The position numbers and the translations under genes were made by a program. A stretch of 64,000 nucleotides of DNA, from contig OZ038382.1 in assembly GCA_964036045.1 (NCBI GenBank), positions 133,228,442-133,292,441 of the forward strand. Direction: 5' to 3'. Shown in pieces: positions 51,074 to 62,801 of this stretch (position 1 is the stretch's first letter; each line of letters starts with the position of its first letter). Below the pieces are notes generated by a model that saw only the letters and a list, made by a program, of their open reading frames with translations, was not told the DNA's origin and did not search any database. This DNA comes from Eutreptiella sp. 'Long Island Sound 2002'. Taxonomy: Eukaryota; Euglenozoa; Euglenophyceae; Eutreptiales; Eutreptiaceae.

Positions 51074-53395
51074 ACTAGTGCGAATGCCCGCGCTTGAAGC
51101 GCGGGCCATATCACCGTGTCACCATATCACCATATCTCACACCGCACCGCATTTCGCATACCCAATACAACACACCTCATGTGCCGTACCTCATATCCCG
51201 TGCCACCTGACTCATGTCTCAAACATCATATCGCGTACTCTATGAGGGAAATTTACCCCTCCTAAACTGTACTCTGACAGCACATTTGACACCGCGATTC
51301 GCATAATCCATATTTCCAAACACATCACCCATACCTCACACTGTGTACAACATACCACATATCCCGTACCTCGTATCCCGTACCTCACTCAAACATCATA
51401 TCCCGTACTCTATGAGTGAAATTTACCCCTCCTAAACCGTACTCTGACACCACATTTGACACCGCGATTTGCATAATCCATATTTCCAAACACATCACCC
51501 ATACCTCACACTGTGTACAACATACCGCATATCCCGTACCTCGTATCCCGTACCTCATGACTCATGTCTCAAACCTCATATCCCGTACTCTATAAGCGAA
51601 AGAACTGTCGCCACTGCTGCCTGTTGGCTAAAATCGCCAAAAGTCAACAGGCGGGATGATTCGTGCGGATACCCGGATAATCGATTGTACAGCACATACA
51701 GACTTTTAAAACACGTGATTCCATGATTTCAGATCGATTTCTCGTGCCAGAAATCGAAATCGCAAATCCGCCAGATGCCATTTGACGGGCACGCGCGCGC
51801 GCCAGCAGCAGCGAGCACAATTGGGAGGATTTTTTGGGGAAGACGAACGACGACGACGACGACGACGACGAACGACGACGAACCATAGCACAATTAAATA
51901 TAATAACTAGTGCGAATGCCCGCGCTTGAAGCGCGGGCCATATCACCATATCACCATAGCACCATATCTCACACTGCATCGCATTTCACATACCCAATAC
52001 GACACACCTCATGTCGCGTACCTCATATCCCGTGCCATTTGACTCATGTCTCAAACATCATATCCCGTACTCTATGAGTGAAATTTACCCCTCCTAAACT
52101 GTACTCTGACACCACATTTGACACCGCCATTCGCATAATCCATATTTCCAAACACATCACCCATGCCTCACACTGTGTACAACATACCGCATATCCCGTA
52201 CCTCGTATCTCGTACCTCATGACTCATGTCTCAAACCTCATATCCCGTACTCTATAGGCGAGAGAACTGTCGCCACTGCTGCCTGTTGGCTAAAATCGCC
52301 AAAAGTCAACAGGCGGGATTATTCGTGCAGATACCCGGATAATCGATTGTACAGTACATACAGATTTTTAAAACACATGATTCCATGATTTCAGATCGAT
52401 TTCTCGTGCCAGAAATCGAAATCGCAAATCCGCCAGATGCCATTTGACGGGCACGCGCGCGCCAGCAGCAGCGTGCACGATTGGGAGGACTTTTTGGGTA
52501 TGACGAACGACGACGACGACGACGACGACAAACGACGACGAACCATAGCACAATTAAATATAATAAAGTGCGAATGCCCGCGCTTGAAGCGCGGGCCATA
52601 TCACCGTATCACCATATCACCATATCTCACACCGCACCGCATTTCGCATACCCAATACAACACACTTCATGTGCCGTACCTCATATCCCGTGCCACCTGA
52701 CTCATGTCTCAAACATCATATCGCGTACTCTATGAGGGAAATTTACCCCTCCTAAACTGTACTCTGACAGCACATTTGACACCGCGATTCGCATAATCCA
52801 TATTTCCAAACACATCACCCATACCTCACACTGTGTACAACATACCACATATCCCGTACCTCGTATCCCGTACCTCACTCAAACATCATATCCCGTACTC
52901 TATGAGTGAAATTTACCCCTCCTAAACCGTACTCTGACACCACATTTGACACCGCGATTTGCATAATCCATATTTCCAAACACATCACCCATACCTAACA
53001 CTGTGTACAACATACCCCATATCCCGTAGCTCGTATCCCGTACCTCATGACTCATGTCTCAAACCTCATATCCCGTACTCTATAAGCGAAAGAACTGTCG
53101 CCACTGCTGCCTGTTGGCTAAAATCGCCAAAAGTCAACAGGCGGGATGATTCGTGCGGATACCCGGATAATCGATTGTACAGCACATACAGACTTTTAAA
53201 ACACGTGATTCCATGATTTCAGATCGATTTCTCGTGCCAGAAATCGAAATCGCAAATCCGCCAGATGCCATTTGACGGGCACGCGCGCGTGCCAGCAGCA
53301 GCGAGCACAATTGGGAGGATTTTTTGGGGAAGACGAACGACGACGACGACGACGACGACGAACGACGACGAACCATAGCACAATTAAATATAATA
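51074..53395. repeat. Near-identical array units 51,074-51,905 and 52,566-53,395
   Basis: The two units share rare variants such as ATCGCGTACTCTATGAGGG and differ at about ten positions. They are separated by a different unit, so the copies spread within the array in steps larger than one unit. Confidence 0.75.
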
Positions 53396-54196
53396 ACTAG
53401 TGCAAATGCCCGCGCTTGAAGCGCGGGCCATATCACCATATCACCATAGCACCATATCTCACACCGCATCGCATTTCGCATACGCAATACAACACACCTG
53501 ATGTCCCGTACCTCATATCCCGTGCCACCTGACTCATGTCTCAAACATCATATCCCGTACTCTATGAGTGAAACTTACCCCTCCTAAACTGTACTCTGAC
53601 ACCACATTTGACACCGCAATTCGCATAATCCATATTTCCAAACATATCACCCATACCTCACACTGTGTACAACATACCGCATATCCCGTACCTCGTATCC
53701 CGTACCTCATGACTCATGTCTCAAACCTCATATCCCGTACTCTATCAAACATCATATCCCGTACCCTATGAGTGAAATATACCCTTCCTAAGCTGTACTC
53801 TGACACCACATTTGACACCGCGATTCGCATATTCCATATTTCCAAACACATCACCCATGCCTCACACTGTGTACAACATACCGCATATCCCGTACCTCGT
53901 ATCCCGTACCTCATGACTCATGTCTCAAACCTCATATCCCGTACTCTATAAGCGAGAGCGCCACTGCTGCCTGTTGGCTAAAATCGCCAAAAGTCAACAG
54001 GCGGGATTTTTCGTGCAGATACCCGGAAAATCGATTGTACAGTACATACAGATTTTCAAAACACATGATTCCATGATTTCAGATCGATTTCTCGTGCCAG
54101 AAATCGAAATCGCAAATCCGCCAGATGCCATTTGACAGGCACGCGCGCGCGCCAGCAGCAGCGTGCACAATTGGGCGGATTTTTTGGGTAAGACGA

Positions 54197-54227
<31 letters not shown>

Positions 54228-55061
54228 ACCATAGCACAATTAAATATATTAACTAGTGCAAATGCCCGCGCTTGAAGCGCGGGCCATATCACCATATCAC
54301 CATAGCACCATATCTCAGACTGCACCGCATTTCACATACCCAATACAACACACCTCATGTTCCGTACCTCATATCCCGTGCCACCTGACTCATGTCTCAA
54401 ACATCATATCCCGTACTCTATGACTGATATTTACCCCTCCTAAACTGTACTCTGACACCACATTTGACACCGCAATTCGCATAATCCATATTTCCAAACA
54501 CATCACCCATACCTCACACTGTGTACAACATACCGCATATCCCGTACCTCGTGTCCCGTACCTCATGACTCATGTCTCAAACCTCATATCCCGTACTCTA
54601 TCAAACATCATATCCCGTACTCTATGAGTGAAATATACCCCTCCTAAGCTGTACTGTGACACCACATTTGACACCGCGATTCGCATATTCCATATTTCCA
54701 AACACATCACCCATGCTTCACACTGTGTACAACATACCGCATATCCCGTACCTCGTATCCCGTACCTCATGACTCATGTCTCAAACCTCATATCCCGTAC
54801 TCTATAAGCGAGAGAACTGTCACCACTGCTGCTGCCTGTTGGCTAAAATCGCCAAAAGTCAACAGGCGGGATCATTCGTGCAGATACCCGGATAATCAGT
54901 TGTACAGTACATACATATTTTTAAAACACATGATTCCATGATTCCAGATCGATTTGTCGTGCCAGAAATCGAAATCGCAAATCCGCCAGATGCCATTTGA
55001 CGGGCACGCGCGCGCGCCAGCAGCAGCGTGCACAATTGGGAGGATTTTTTGGGTATGACGA

Positions 55062-55092
<31 letters not shown>

Positions 55093-57886
55093 ACCATAGC
55101 ACAATTAAATATAACTAGTGCGAATGCCCGCGCTTGAAGCGCGGGCCATATCACCATATCACCATAGCACCATATCTCACACCGCACCGCATTTCGCATA
55201 CCCAATACAACACACCTCATGTCCCGTACCTCATATATCCCGTGCCACCTGACTCATGTCTCAAACAGCATATCTCGTACTCTATGAGTGAAACCTACCC
55301 CTCCTAAACTGTACTCTGACACCACATTTGACACCGCGATTCGCATAATCCATATTTCCAAACACATCACCCATACCTCACACTGTGTACAACATACCGC
55401 ATATCCCGTACCTCGTATCCCGTACCTCATGACTCATGTCTCAAACCTCATATCCCGTACTCTATAAGCGAAAGAACTGTCGCCACTGCTGCCTGTTGGC
55501 TAAAACCGCCAAAAGTCAACAGGCGGGATGATTCGTGCGGATACCCGGATAATCGATTGTACAGTACATACAGATTTTTGAAACACGTGATTCCATGATT
55601 TCAGATCGATTTCTCGTGCCAGAAATCGAAATCGCAAATCCGCCAGATGCCATTTGACGGGCACGCGCGCGCGCCAGCAGCAGCGAGCACAATTGGGAGG
55701 ATTTTTTGGGGAAGACGAACGACGACGACGACGACGACGACGAACGACGACGAACCATAGCACAATTAAATATAATAAGACTAGTGCGAATGCCCGCGCT
55801 TGAAGCGCGGGCCATATCACCATATCACCATAGCACCATATCTCACACCGCACCGCATTTCACATACCCAATACAACACACCTCATGTCCCGTACCTCAT
55901 ATCCCGTGCCACCCCTCCTAAACTGTACTCTGACACCACATTTGACACCGCAATTCGCATAATCCAGGTTTCCAAACACATCACCCATGCCTCACACTAT
56001 GTACAACATAACACATATCCCGTACCTCGTATCCCGTACCTCATGACTCATGTCTCAAACCTCATATCCCGTACTCTATGAGTGAAATATACCCCTCCTA
56101 AACTGTACTCTGACACCACATTTGACACCGCGATTCGCATATTCCATATTTCCAAACACATCACCCATGCCTCACACTGTGTACAACATACCGCATATCC
56201 CGTACCTCGTATCCCGTACCTCATGACTCATGTCTCAAACCTCATATCCCGTACTCTATGAGCGAGAGAACTGTCGCCACTGCTGCCTGTTGGCTAAAAT
56301 CGCCAAAAGTGAACAGGCGGGATTATTCGTGCAGATACCCGGATAATCGATTGTACAGTACATACAGATTTTTGAAACACGTGATTCCATGATTTCAGAT
56401 CGATTTCTCGTGCCAGAAATCGAAATCGCAAATCCGCCAGATGCCATTTGACGGGCACGCGCGCGCGCGCCAGCAGCAGCGTGCACAATTGGGAGGAATT
56501 TTTTGGGTATGACGAACGACGACGACGACGACGACGACGACGAACGAACGAACGTCCATAGCACAATTAAATATATTAACTAGTGCGAATGCCCGCGCTT
56601 GAAGCGCGGGCCATATCACCATATCACCATACCACCATATCTCACACCGCACCGCATTTCACATACCCAATACAACACACCTCATGTCCCGTACCTCATA
56701 TCCCGTGCCACCTGACTCATGTCTCAAACATCATATCCCGTACTCTATGAGTGAAACTTACCCCTCCTAAACTGTACTCTAACAGCACATTTGACACCGC
56801 AATTCGCATAATCCATATTTCCAAACACATCACCCATACCTCACACTGTGTACAACATACCGCATATCCCGTACCTCGTATCCCGTACCTCACTCAAACA
56901 TCATATCCCGTACTCTATGAGTGAAACTTACCCCTCCTAAATTGTACTCTGACAGCACATTTGACACCGCGATTCGCATAATCCATATTTCCAAACACAT
57001 CACCCATACCTCATACTGTGTACAACATACCGCATATCCCGTACCTCGCATCCCGTACCTCACTCAAACATCATATCCCGTACTCTATGAGTGAAATTTA
57101 CCCCTCCTAAACTGTACTCTGACACCACATTTGACACCGCAATTCGCATAATCCATATTTCCAAACACATCACCCATACCTCACACTGTGTACCACATAC
57201 CGCATATCCCGTACCTCGTATCCCGTACCTCATGACTCATGTCTCAAACCTCATATCCCGTACTCTATCAAACATCATATCCCGTACTCTATGAGTGAAA
57301 TATACCCCTCCTAAACTGTACTCTGACACCACATTTGACACCGCGATTCGCATATTCCATATTTCCAAACACATCACCCATGCCTCACACTGTGTACAAC
57401 ATACCGCATATCCCGTACCTCGTATCCCGTACCTCATGACTCATGTCTCAAACCTCATACCCCGTACTCTATAAGCGAGAGCGCCACTGCTGCCTGTTGG
57501 CTAAAATCGCCAAAAGTCAACAGCCTGGATTATTCGTGCAGATACCCGGATAATCGATTGTACAGTACATACAGATTTTTAAAACACGTGATTCCATGAT
57601 TTCAGATCGATTTGTCGTGCCAGAAATCGAAATCGCAAATCCGCCAGATGCCATTTGACGGGCACGCGCCCGCGCCAGCAGCAGCGTGCACAATTGGGAG
57701 GATTTTTTGGGTATGACGAACGACGACGAACGAACGAACGAACGTCCATACCACAACGACGACAACGACGACAACGACGACAACGACGACGACGTCCATA
57801 CCACAATTAAATATATTAAGAGAGAAATTTTTGGGTATGACGAACGACGACAACGACGACAACGACGACAATGACGACGACGTCCA

Positions 57887-57914
57887 TACCACAATTAAAT
57901 ATATTAAGAGAGAG
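57887..57914 (-). repeat. Helitron-like 5' terminus at the right edge of the array
   Basis: The minus strand begins TCTCTCTTAATATATTTAAT, the AT-rich start typical of plant Helitrons. A second, partial copy of the same 5' end lies at about 57,805-57,835, joined to CCCAAAAATT, as if one copy had inserted in the 5' end of another. Confidence 0.65.
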
Positions 57915-58200
57915 TTCTGCATAGCCATTCCCCATTGCCCTCACTACCTAGGGAAAATGCGCGCGAGTCGGTCGCGTGTACACGAGTTTTGCACGCACCC
58001 AGCTGTCGCTGGGTTCTTGGCGGCGATTGAACCCTAATTGCAGGCTGGGGGGGATCGCTTTGCGTGAAAAAATTCATGAGATAATGATAATCTCAACCCT
58101 AACCCTATACCACTGATTATGATTGGCCTCTCGCTAGGTAGTGACAGCTCGCAATTGGCGCGCATTTTCCCTAGGCAGTTTCTTCCCTAGGTACTGGCGG
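57915..58200. repeat. Boundary repeat motifs, right copies (direct and inverted)
   Basis: 57,916-57,931 is the inverse of the GGAATGGCTATGCAG block at 35,992. 57,942-57,989 repeats CACTACCTAGGGAAAATGCG and TCGGTCGCGTGTACACGAG in direct order. 58,132-58,177 carries the inverted form with TAGGTAGTGA and CAGCTCGCAATT. Two telomere-like CCCTAA units occur at about 58,095. Confidence 0.6.
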
Positions 58201-58257
58201 AACGCCCGTGCAGTTTCAGAGCCAAAACCGGCGTAACTGTGCTCACGCTTATCTACA

Positions 58258-58512
58258 ATGTTTGTTGGCCGTATGCAACGGATCGGTGACGTGTTGCCGA
58301 GCCCATTTCCTGACCCACAGCACCCGGACCACTACGCCACGTGGCGGCAAATGGCGTGTGATGCCACGCTGCGGGCAAAGGCCCATGAACACCAACCCAC
58401 GGCCCTGTTGAATGGCCATGGTGAATGTGCACAATGCCGGTGGGTGTTCACGAGCAAGGCACACCACGACAGGTTGCGGCATCCGGGAAGTGGCCAGCTT
58501 CTTGATGAGTAA
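58258..58512 (+). CDS. Small hypothetical ORF with CxxC...HH...H motif (84 aa)
   Basis: The ATG at 58,258 opens 84 codons. The C-terminal half contains CAQCRWVFTSKAHHDRLRH, a possible zinc-binding C-x2-C-x8-HH-x4-H arrangement, shorter than a classical C2H2 finger. The N-terminal half is Pro/His-rich (PSPFPDPQHPDHYATWRQMA). There is no recognisable homologue and no intron evidence. It may be a fragment of a transposon zinc-finger protein. Confidence 0.3.
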   Translation: MFVGRMQRIGDVLPSPFPDPQHPDHYATWRQMACDATLRAKAHEHQPTALLNGHGECAQCRWVFTSKAHHDRLRHPGSGQLLDE

Positions 58513-58825
58513 ATGTTTGTCGTCGCGTTCTTGACAAGCAAGCATTGTGACATGCTCCCATTGGAGAATTTATTTGCTCTTTGTTCTCTATGCATTGCAT
58601 TGCGAAGGAGGGAGAAGAGGTAAAGTAGATGAGGAAGAAAGAGGGCGGGAGGGGGGGGCAACAGTTCAACTGTAGCTGACGGAGTGAGGGAGGGAGCCGG
58701 GGGCGGGTGGCAGGGAGCTGAAGGAGTGAGGGTGGGAGGGGGGTCTCTAGGGGGGGGGGGGGTCGGACCCTGTAATCAAGTTGAAGCGTTCAAGTGGCCC
58801 AAATGTGCCCCCCCGTTGAGTAGGA

Positions 58826-58859
58826 AACTCGTGTTTTGAGCATGCTCAGAACACGAGTT
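58826..58859. repeat. 34-nt near-perfect palindrome
   Basis: Arms AACTCGTGTT and AACACGAGTT flank the perfect palindrome TGAGCATGCTCA, with a single mismatch pair (T/G) between arm and core. Confidence 0.9.
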
Positions 58860-58869
58860 GAAGTATACA

Positions 58870-60960
58870 CATCATGATCAGGCATTTTTCCTTTTGTTTT
58901 CCCCCACCACCCCACCCTGTGCTGCTGCATATGAGGCGACACAGGTCGTGATTTGCTTAAGTCTGTTTGTTGGTTGAGGTTGGTATGTGTGAGCCTCCCA
59001 CATCGGCCGCATTCTCGGGGTGAGATGAGGGGATTTCAACAACCGTGGTGTACCCCACCCACCCACACCTTGCGGCTTCCGAAGCGAGGATGCGAGGGGT
59101 TGTCCTGTTTGTATAGGTACTTAGGGGCGTCGGAGAGATGCAGAAGTGCGACCGCATATGTGTGAGAGTATGCGTGTGTGCGTGCCATGGTTGGGTCTCA
59201 TCCGGGGAGGCGGATGCACAGACAGCAGGTCAACGATTGTACTATGTGCTACCCCGAGAGGCAAGCAATACCATTGTGACCGCCCTTTGTTTCATGCATG
59301 CCCTAGGGTTAAATACCCATGCAGCCCGTAGACACTCTCAGCCCTAAGTAGTCACTGCCCATTGTAGACACTACCTGCATGTTGCAGACACGGATTGTTA
59401 TTTAAGTTGTAAGGCTCCGAAGGCGCTGTGAAGTGCGCAGATCGGCGCACATCAACCCGGGTGAGCCAACTGCCAGGAACAAAAAAGCATAACGAGAAAC
59501 TTTGTTTTGTGGTTTGAACATTGAAGCTGTCTCACTAGGGTCCTCGCCTTCGTCCAAGTTTTCTGTCGTGAGGTTTAATCTAACCAGCACTGAGGGTGGC
59601 GTTGAGCTGACCATCCAGCCCAAGAAACATTCGAGAAACTGCTGTGCAGTAGTCAACTCAAGGCAACATTCGGTACTGGCTTAGAGCGATGATCGTCTGG
59701 TTTGGAGTGATAATTGTATGCCTGTGACGTAGGGGTATATGTTAGCTTAGTATCTCGAGCTTCATTCCCCCCGATTGATTTGGCACCCCTCAGTGGCTGC
59801 CCACAACTTTTCGTCACTTTCATCATTGCTACAACAAATCTTGAGAATCTCGGTGCACTTTGAGGGTGATGAGGATGCTAAGCAGGCAAAGAGGTGATGC
59901 AATTGAGCAAGGAAGAATTAGCCAACTAGGCAATTGCCAATTCAGAATTATGAGATAGCTCATGGTGTATTCTGATTGCTCCGCTGAGTGCCATTTTCGT
60001 GTTGGTTGGGTAGCAGGGTATGAGTGTGCCCTGCTTGGGGAATGGGAGGAAAGAGGGCCATGGTTTCGGTAACGCTACGGCCAAGTTGGGGGGTGGGGTG
60101 TCAAAGGCATTTAGCCACGGCTAGCCATGGCTAAGAACCACCATTGGGTCCTAAGATCTCTCTCATCGGTGCCATGCGAATTGATTGAATTAGCCGAGGA
60201 GTTGTTGGTTATGTGCTACAGTCAATGTCAAAAAGCCGTGCGACGAGGAGAATGCATTTGTGAGCAGTCTTGTGCCTGTGTGCCTTACCGGCTTCATAGT
60301 TCTCCTCGAAAGTCTACCACTCGTACCGCAACATGCATCATACGCAAGCATCTGCATGGGATCAACTGCAGTCATAAACTCTTTGTGGCCATCTCAACTT
60401 GGTGTCGAAGTTCAACAGCGGCAATCGATTCGTAGGCAAAAATAGCATTGCTATCGCATCAAATCCACCCCCCCTTCCACCCCCTCGGCAGGCCACTCCA
60501 TAGGTGCATGCCCTACATCACGCCAACGATGAGGGTTGGTGGCCAAAGCCGTTGTGCTTCGTGTGCTTTTTGTGGCGCGTGATTTAGCTTAGCCTCACCG
60601 TCTGTCTAGTAGTGATTTTGCGTGTCGCAACAAGGGGCCTTCCATTTGCTCATGATATTTGCAACAAAGCATGCTGAATCCTGTATTATGCATTTTCCAT
60701 CCTTGCTGGCAACCCCTCCCCCCGACGGCTCCATGTGTCATGCGCATTGGAAAACACATCCATTGATTTTCGCGTTGGGTTATGGTAACGCGCACACATG
60801 GACCGCAACAACGCAAGGCTTTCTTCTGGTGGATCTTTCACACGGAATGCACATGTGCATCGACACATTTGTTCTTCGTTCTTTGCTCACTTTCTCTCTC
60901 CGCGGAATGCAAGGAATATAAGGGGGGAGCTTGGCAAGGCTAGGACCCACGAAATCGATC
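58870..60960. other. Region upstream of the aldo-keto reductase, no gene recognised
   Basis: Several open frames of 60-100 codons occur on both strands (for example 60,127-60,435 plus), but none shows a domain, conserved motif or splice pattern I can defend. Upstream exons or the promoter of the reductase gene probably lie here. Confidence 0.4.
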
Positions 60961-60996
60961 ATGAAACATCCTATTACTGTTTGCAGATCCGTCGGC

Positions 60997-62801
60997 ATGG
61001 ATTTGAGTTCATTGACACTTGTCCTCAATGATGGGAATAAGCACCCCATGATTGGGTATGGGACCTACAAGGTTGGTGTCATCCCAGCGAGCGCGTCAGG
61101 TGCTGGTGGAGCGAGCTCGGCTACAGGGACTGATCCGAAGCAAGTGGTGAGGCAAGCCCTTGACGTCGGGTATCGGTTCTTGGATTGTGCCCAGTTTTAT
61201 AACAATGAAAAGGGAGTGGGTGAAGCAATTCAGGAGGTGCATGTGCGTGCAAGGAGGGTGCATGTGGACACCATAGCCCGTTGCAGCAATCCTACACATC
61301 CTAGCACATGGGAGGGCTTCAGGTGATGTTACCTGATCGCCGCGGCCCCGGTTCTTCCGTCGCACCGCAATACTCCAGAGGGGGCGGGAGTGCGCTGGGG
61401 TAGGCTTCAGGCAGGCTTTAGCCCGCTCACCCTCTCCATTCCCCTTCGCAAGAGCGTCCAGGACCTAAATAGCTGCATGCCCTCATTGAAAGTGCTACCC
61501 CCCAACCCTTCGCATAAGCGTGGAGGACCTTAATTGGCCTTTGCCCTCATTGAAAGCGCACGGTACAAGGGTGAGCAGGGGAGGGATGGAGCCGGCACTA
61601 GCCAGCCCTAACCCACTTACCCCCTGGCCATCCTTTCACAAGAGGACTTTAAAAGACGCCCGCCCTCATTGAAAGTGCTTCACACACGACACAGCAAGTG
61701 GGCTATCCCTTCCAACGAGTTTGCGTACTTTGATGGTGATAAAAGTTGATGGATCTTGTGCCCTTTTGTCCCAATGTAGTGCAGGTGATCTATGTGATTT
61801 GGGCTTCGTGGATTGGATGATTTGGCAATGCTATCTTTGGTGTTCGCTTTGGCGTATATGTATTGTTTTGTCACTTGTGTGTGTGTGTGTGTGTGTGTGT
61901 GTTTGGGGGGGGGGGGGGGGTGTGCAGCCTCACATTAACCTCGGATCGTTTGTGATGACCGACAACACCTTCTTCGTCCTCCTCTCGTCATTTGGTACTT
62001 CTTCAGAGTGGTATCCCACGACAAGACCTCTTTTTGGCTTCAAAAGTGTGGGGGGACAAGATCTACGAGGGAGAGGAAGCTGTGAGGCAACAGGTATGGT
62101 GTTGTACAAAAATGTTTAATTGGGACGGTCTATTCCAACATTTGAACAATTTCGGTGTTCCCATCTTTCGCCGTTCGTTTTCATTAGTTTGAACAATCGT
62201 TGTCAGATTTGGGAACCGAATATCTTGACCTTTATTTGTTGCATTGGCCTGTGCCCAAGAAACACGTTGAGGCGTGGAAGGTTCTCGAGAAACTGAAAGA
62301 AGAAGGGAAGGTATGAGCTTGATTTCAGGTTGCCCATTTGCGAGACATAAGGGAAGGAAAAGTGGGGATAATTGTTCATATGTGCCATGTTGCGGAACTA
62401 TGTCGCTGCAACATGGTAGGGGGAAGTGGGGGAGTAATTCTCAGGGTGTGATTTGCGTCGTGTGCTTTTTTGCCTGTGCGTTGTCTTTGTGTCATGTTGT
62501 GTTTCTGTTGTGTTTTCGTTGTTTTGTGTTAAGTTGTGGCTTGGTTTCGTGGCCGATGTATTGTGTATCGCGTTGTGTCATGTCTAACTGCGGTTTGTTT
62601 GTTGTGTTGCGTTGTGGTACAGTTTTGTGTTGTGCTTGGGGATCTGGCCGAAGGAGTTCATTCTTGCCCATTGCTATTCAGGTAAAATCCATCGGTCTCA
62701 GCAACTACACGATTGAGGATTACAAGGAGCTCAAAGCTGTAGCTAACGTACCCCCTTCAATCAATCAAATCGAAGTGAACCCATTCTTGTACCGCAAAAA
62801 G
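60997..62801 (+). CDS. Aldo-keto reductase, first four recognisable exons (partial)
   Basis: Exons: 60,997-61,236, 62,007-62,093, 62,188-62,310 and 62,682-62,801 (80, 29, 41 and 40 codons, all phase 0). The first three introns are GT-AG. Exon 1 has GYGTYKVG and the catalytic Asp and Tyr in [11 protein letters not shown]; exon 2 has the Lys in DLFLASKVW; exon 3 has the His in DLYLLHWP, so the Asp-Tyr-Lys-His tetrad is complete. Exon 4 has VKSIGLSNY and [10 protein letters not shown]. The enzyme would reduce aldehydes or ketones with NADPH in the cytosol; the substrate is unknown. The insert [15 protein letters not shown] before the helix is unusual. Exon 4 ends at AAAAAG/GCATGT, which needs a rare GC donor. 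The C-terminal third (NADPH tail-binding part) is not recognised in the window. An earlier start at 60,961 or an upstream exon is possible, as TTGCAG lies at 60,981-60,986. Confidence 0.88.
61237..62006 (+). other. Intron 1 of the aldo-keto reductase with repeats
   Basis: 770 bases. Three diverged copies of a roughly 90-100-bp unit ending GCCCTCATTGAAAGTGCT lie at about 61,435-61,680. A (GT)n run at 61,876-61,902 is followed by 16 G at 61,905-61,920. Confidence 0.75.
61876..61920. repeat. (GT)n followed by poly-G
   Basis: About thirteen GT units, then TT, then sixteen G. Confidence 0.95.

Larger units (their letters stand above)
40505..57914 (-). mobile_element. Tandem array of about 19 non-autonomous Helitron-like units
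   Basis: On the minus strand each unit ends in a GC hairpin (arms GCCCGCGCTT and AAGCGCGGGC around one base), then ATTCGCA and CTAG, followed by T. Unit ends lie at 40,505, 41,329, 42,141, 42,965, 43,777, 45,924, 46,981, 47,814, 48,682, 49,344, 50,207, 51,074, 51,906, 52,566 (damaged), 53,396, 54,252, 55,114, 55,780 and 56,579. Spacing is mostly 660-870 bp. After CTAG each internal unit starts with an AT-rich TTAATATATTTAATTGTG-like stretch, then a microsatellite, a conserved roughly 330-bp body, then one to three copies of a roughly 175-bp subrepeat. The right end (57,914) starts TCTCTCTTAATATATT, matching known Helitron 5' ends. The left-end CTAG abuts unrelated sequence. No Rep/helicase gene is present. 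Confidence 0.8.

Noticed and set aside
40505-57914. Many 60-160-codon frames in the array (for example ones reading MRYGIRGTGYAVCCTQ or FALVIIFNCAMV)
   Set aside because: They recur because the DNA repeats, cross hairpins and microsatellites, and shift with microsatellite length; Arg- or Ser-homopolymer frames are translations of (CGA)n.
40505-57914. CRISPR-like array of hairpin repeats
   Set aside because: Repeat spacing is 660-870 bp, the intervening sequence is itself repeated, and the surroundings are eukaryotic transposons.
58090-58108. Interstitial telomere repeat (CCCTAACCCTA)
   Set aside because: Only about two units; too short to mean more than chance.
59402-60435. Short frames at 59,402-59,656 (minus) and 60,127-60,435 (plus) as genes
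   Set aside because: No recognisable motif or supporting splice sites; length is what chance would give.
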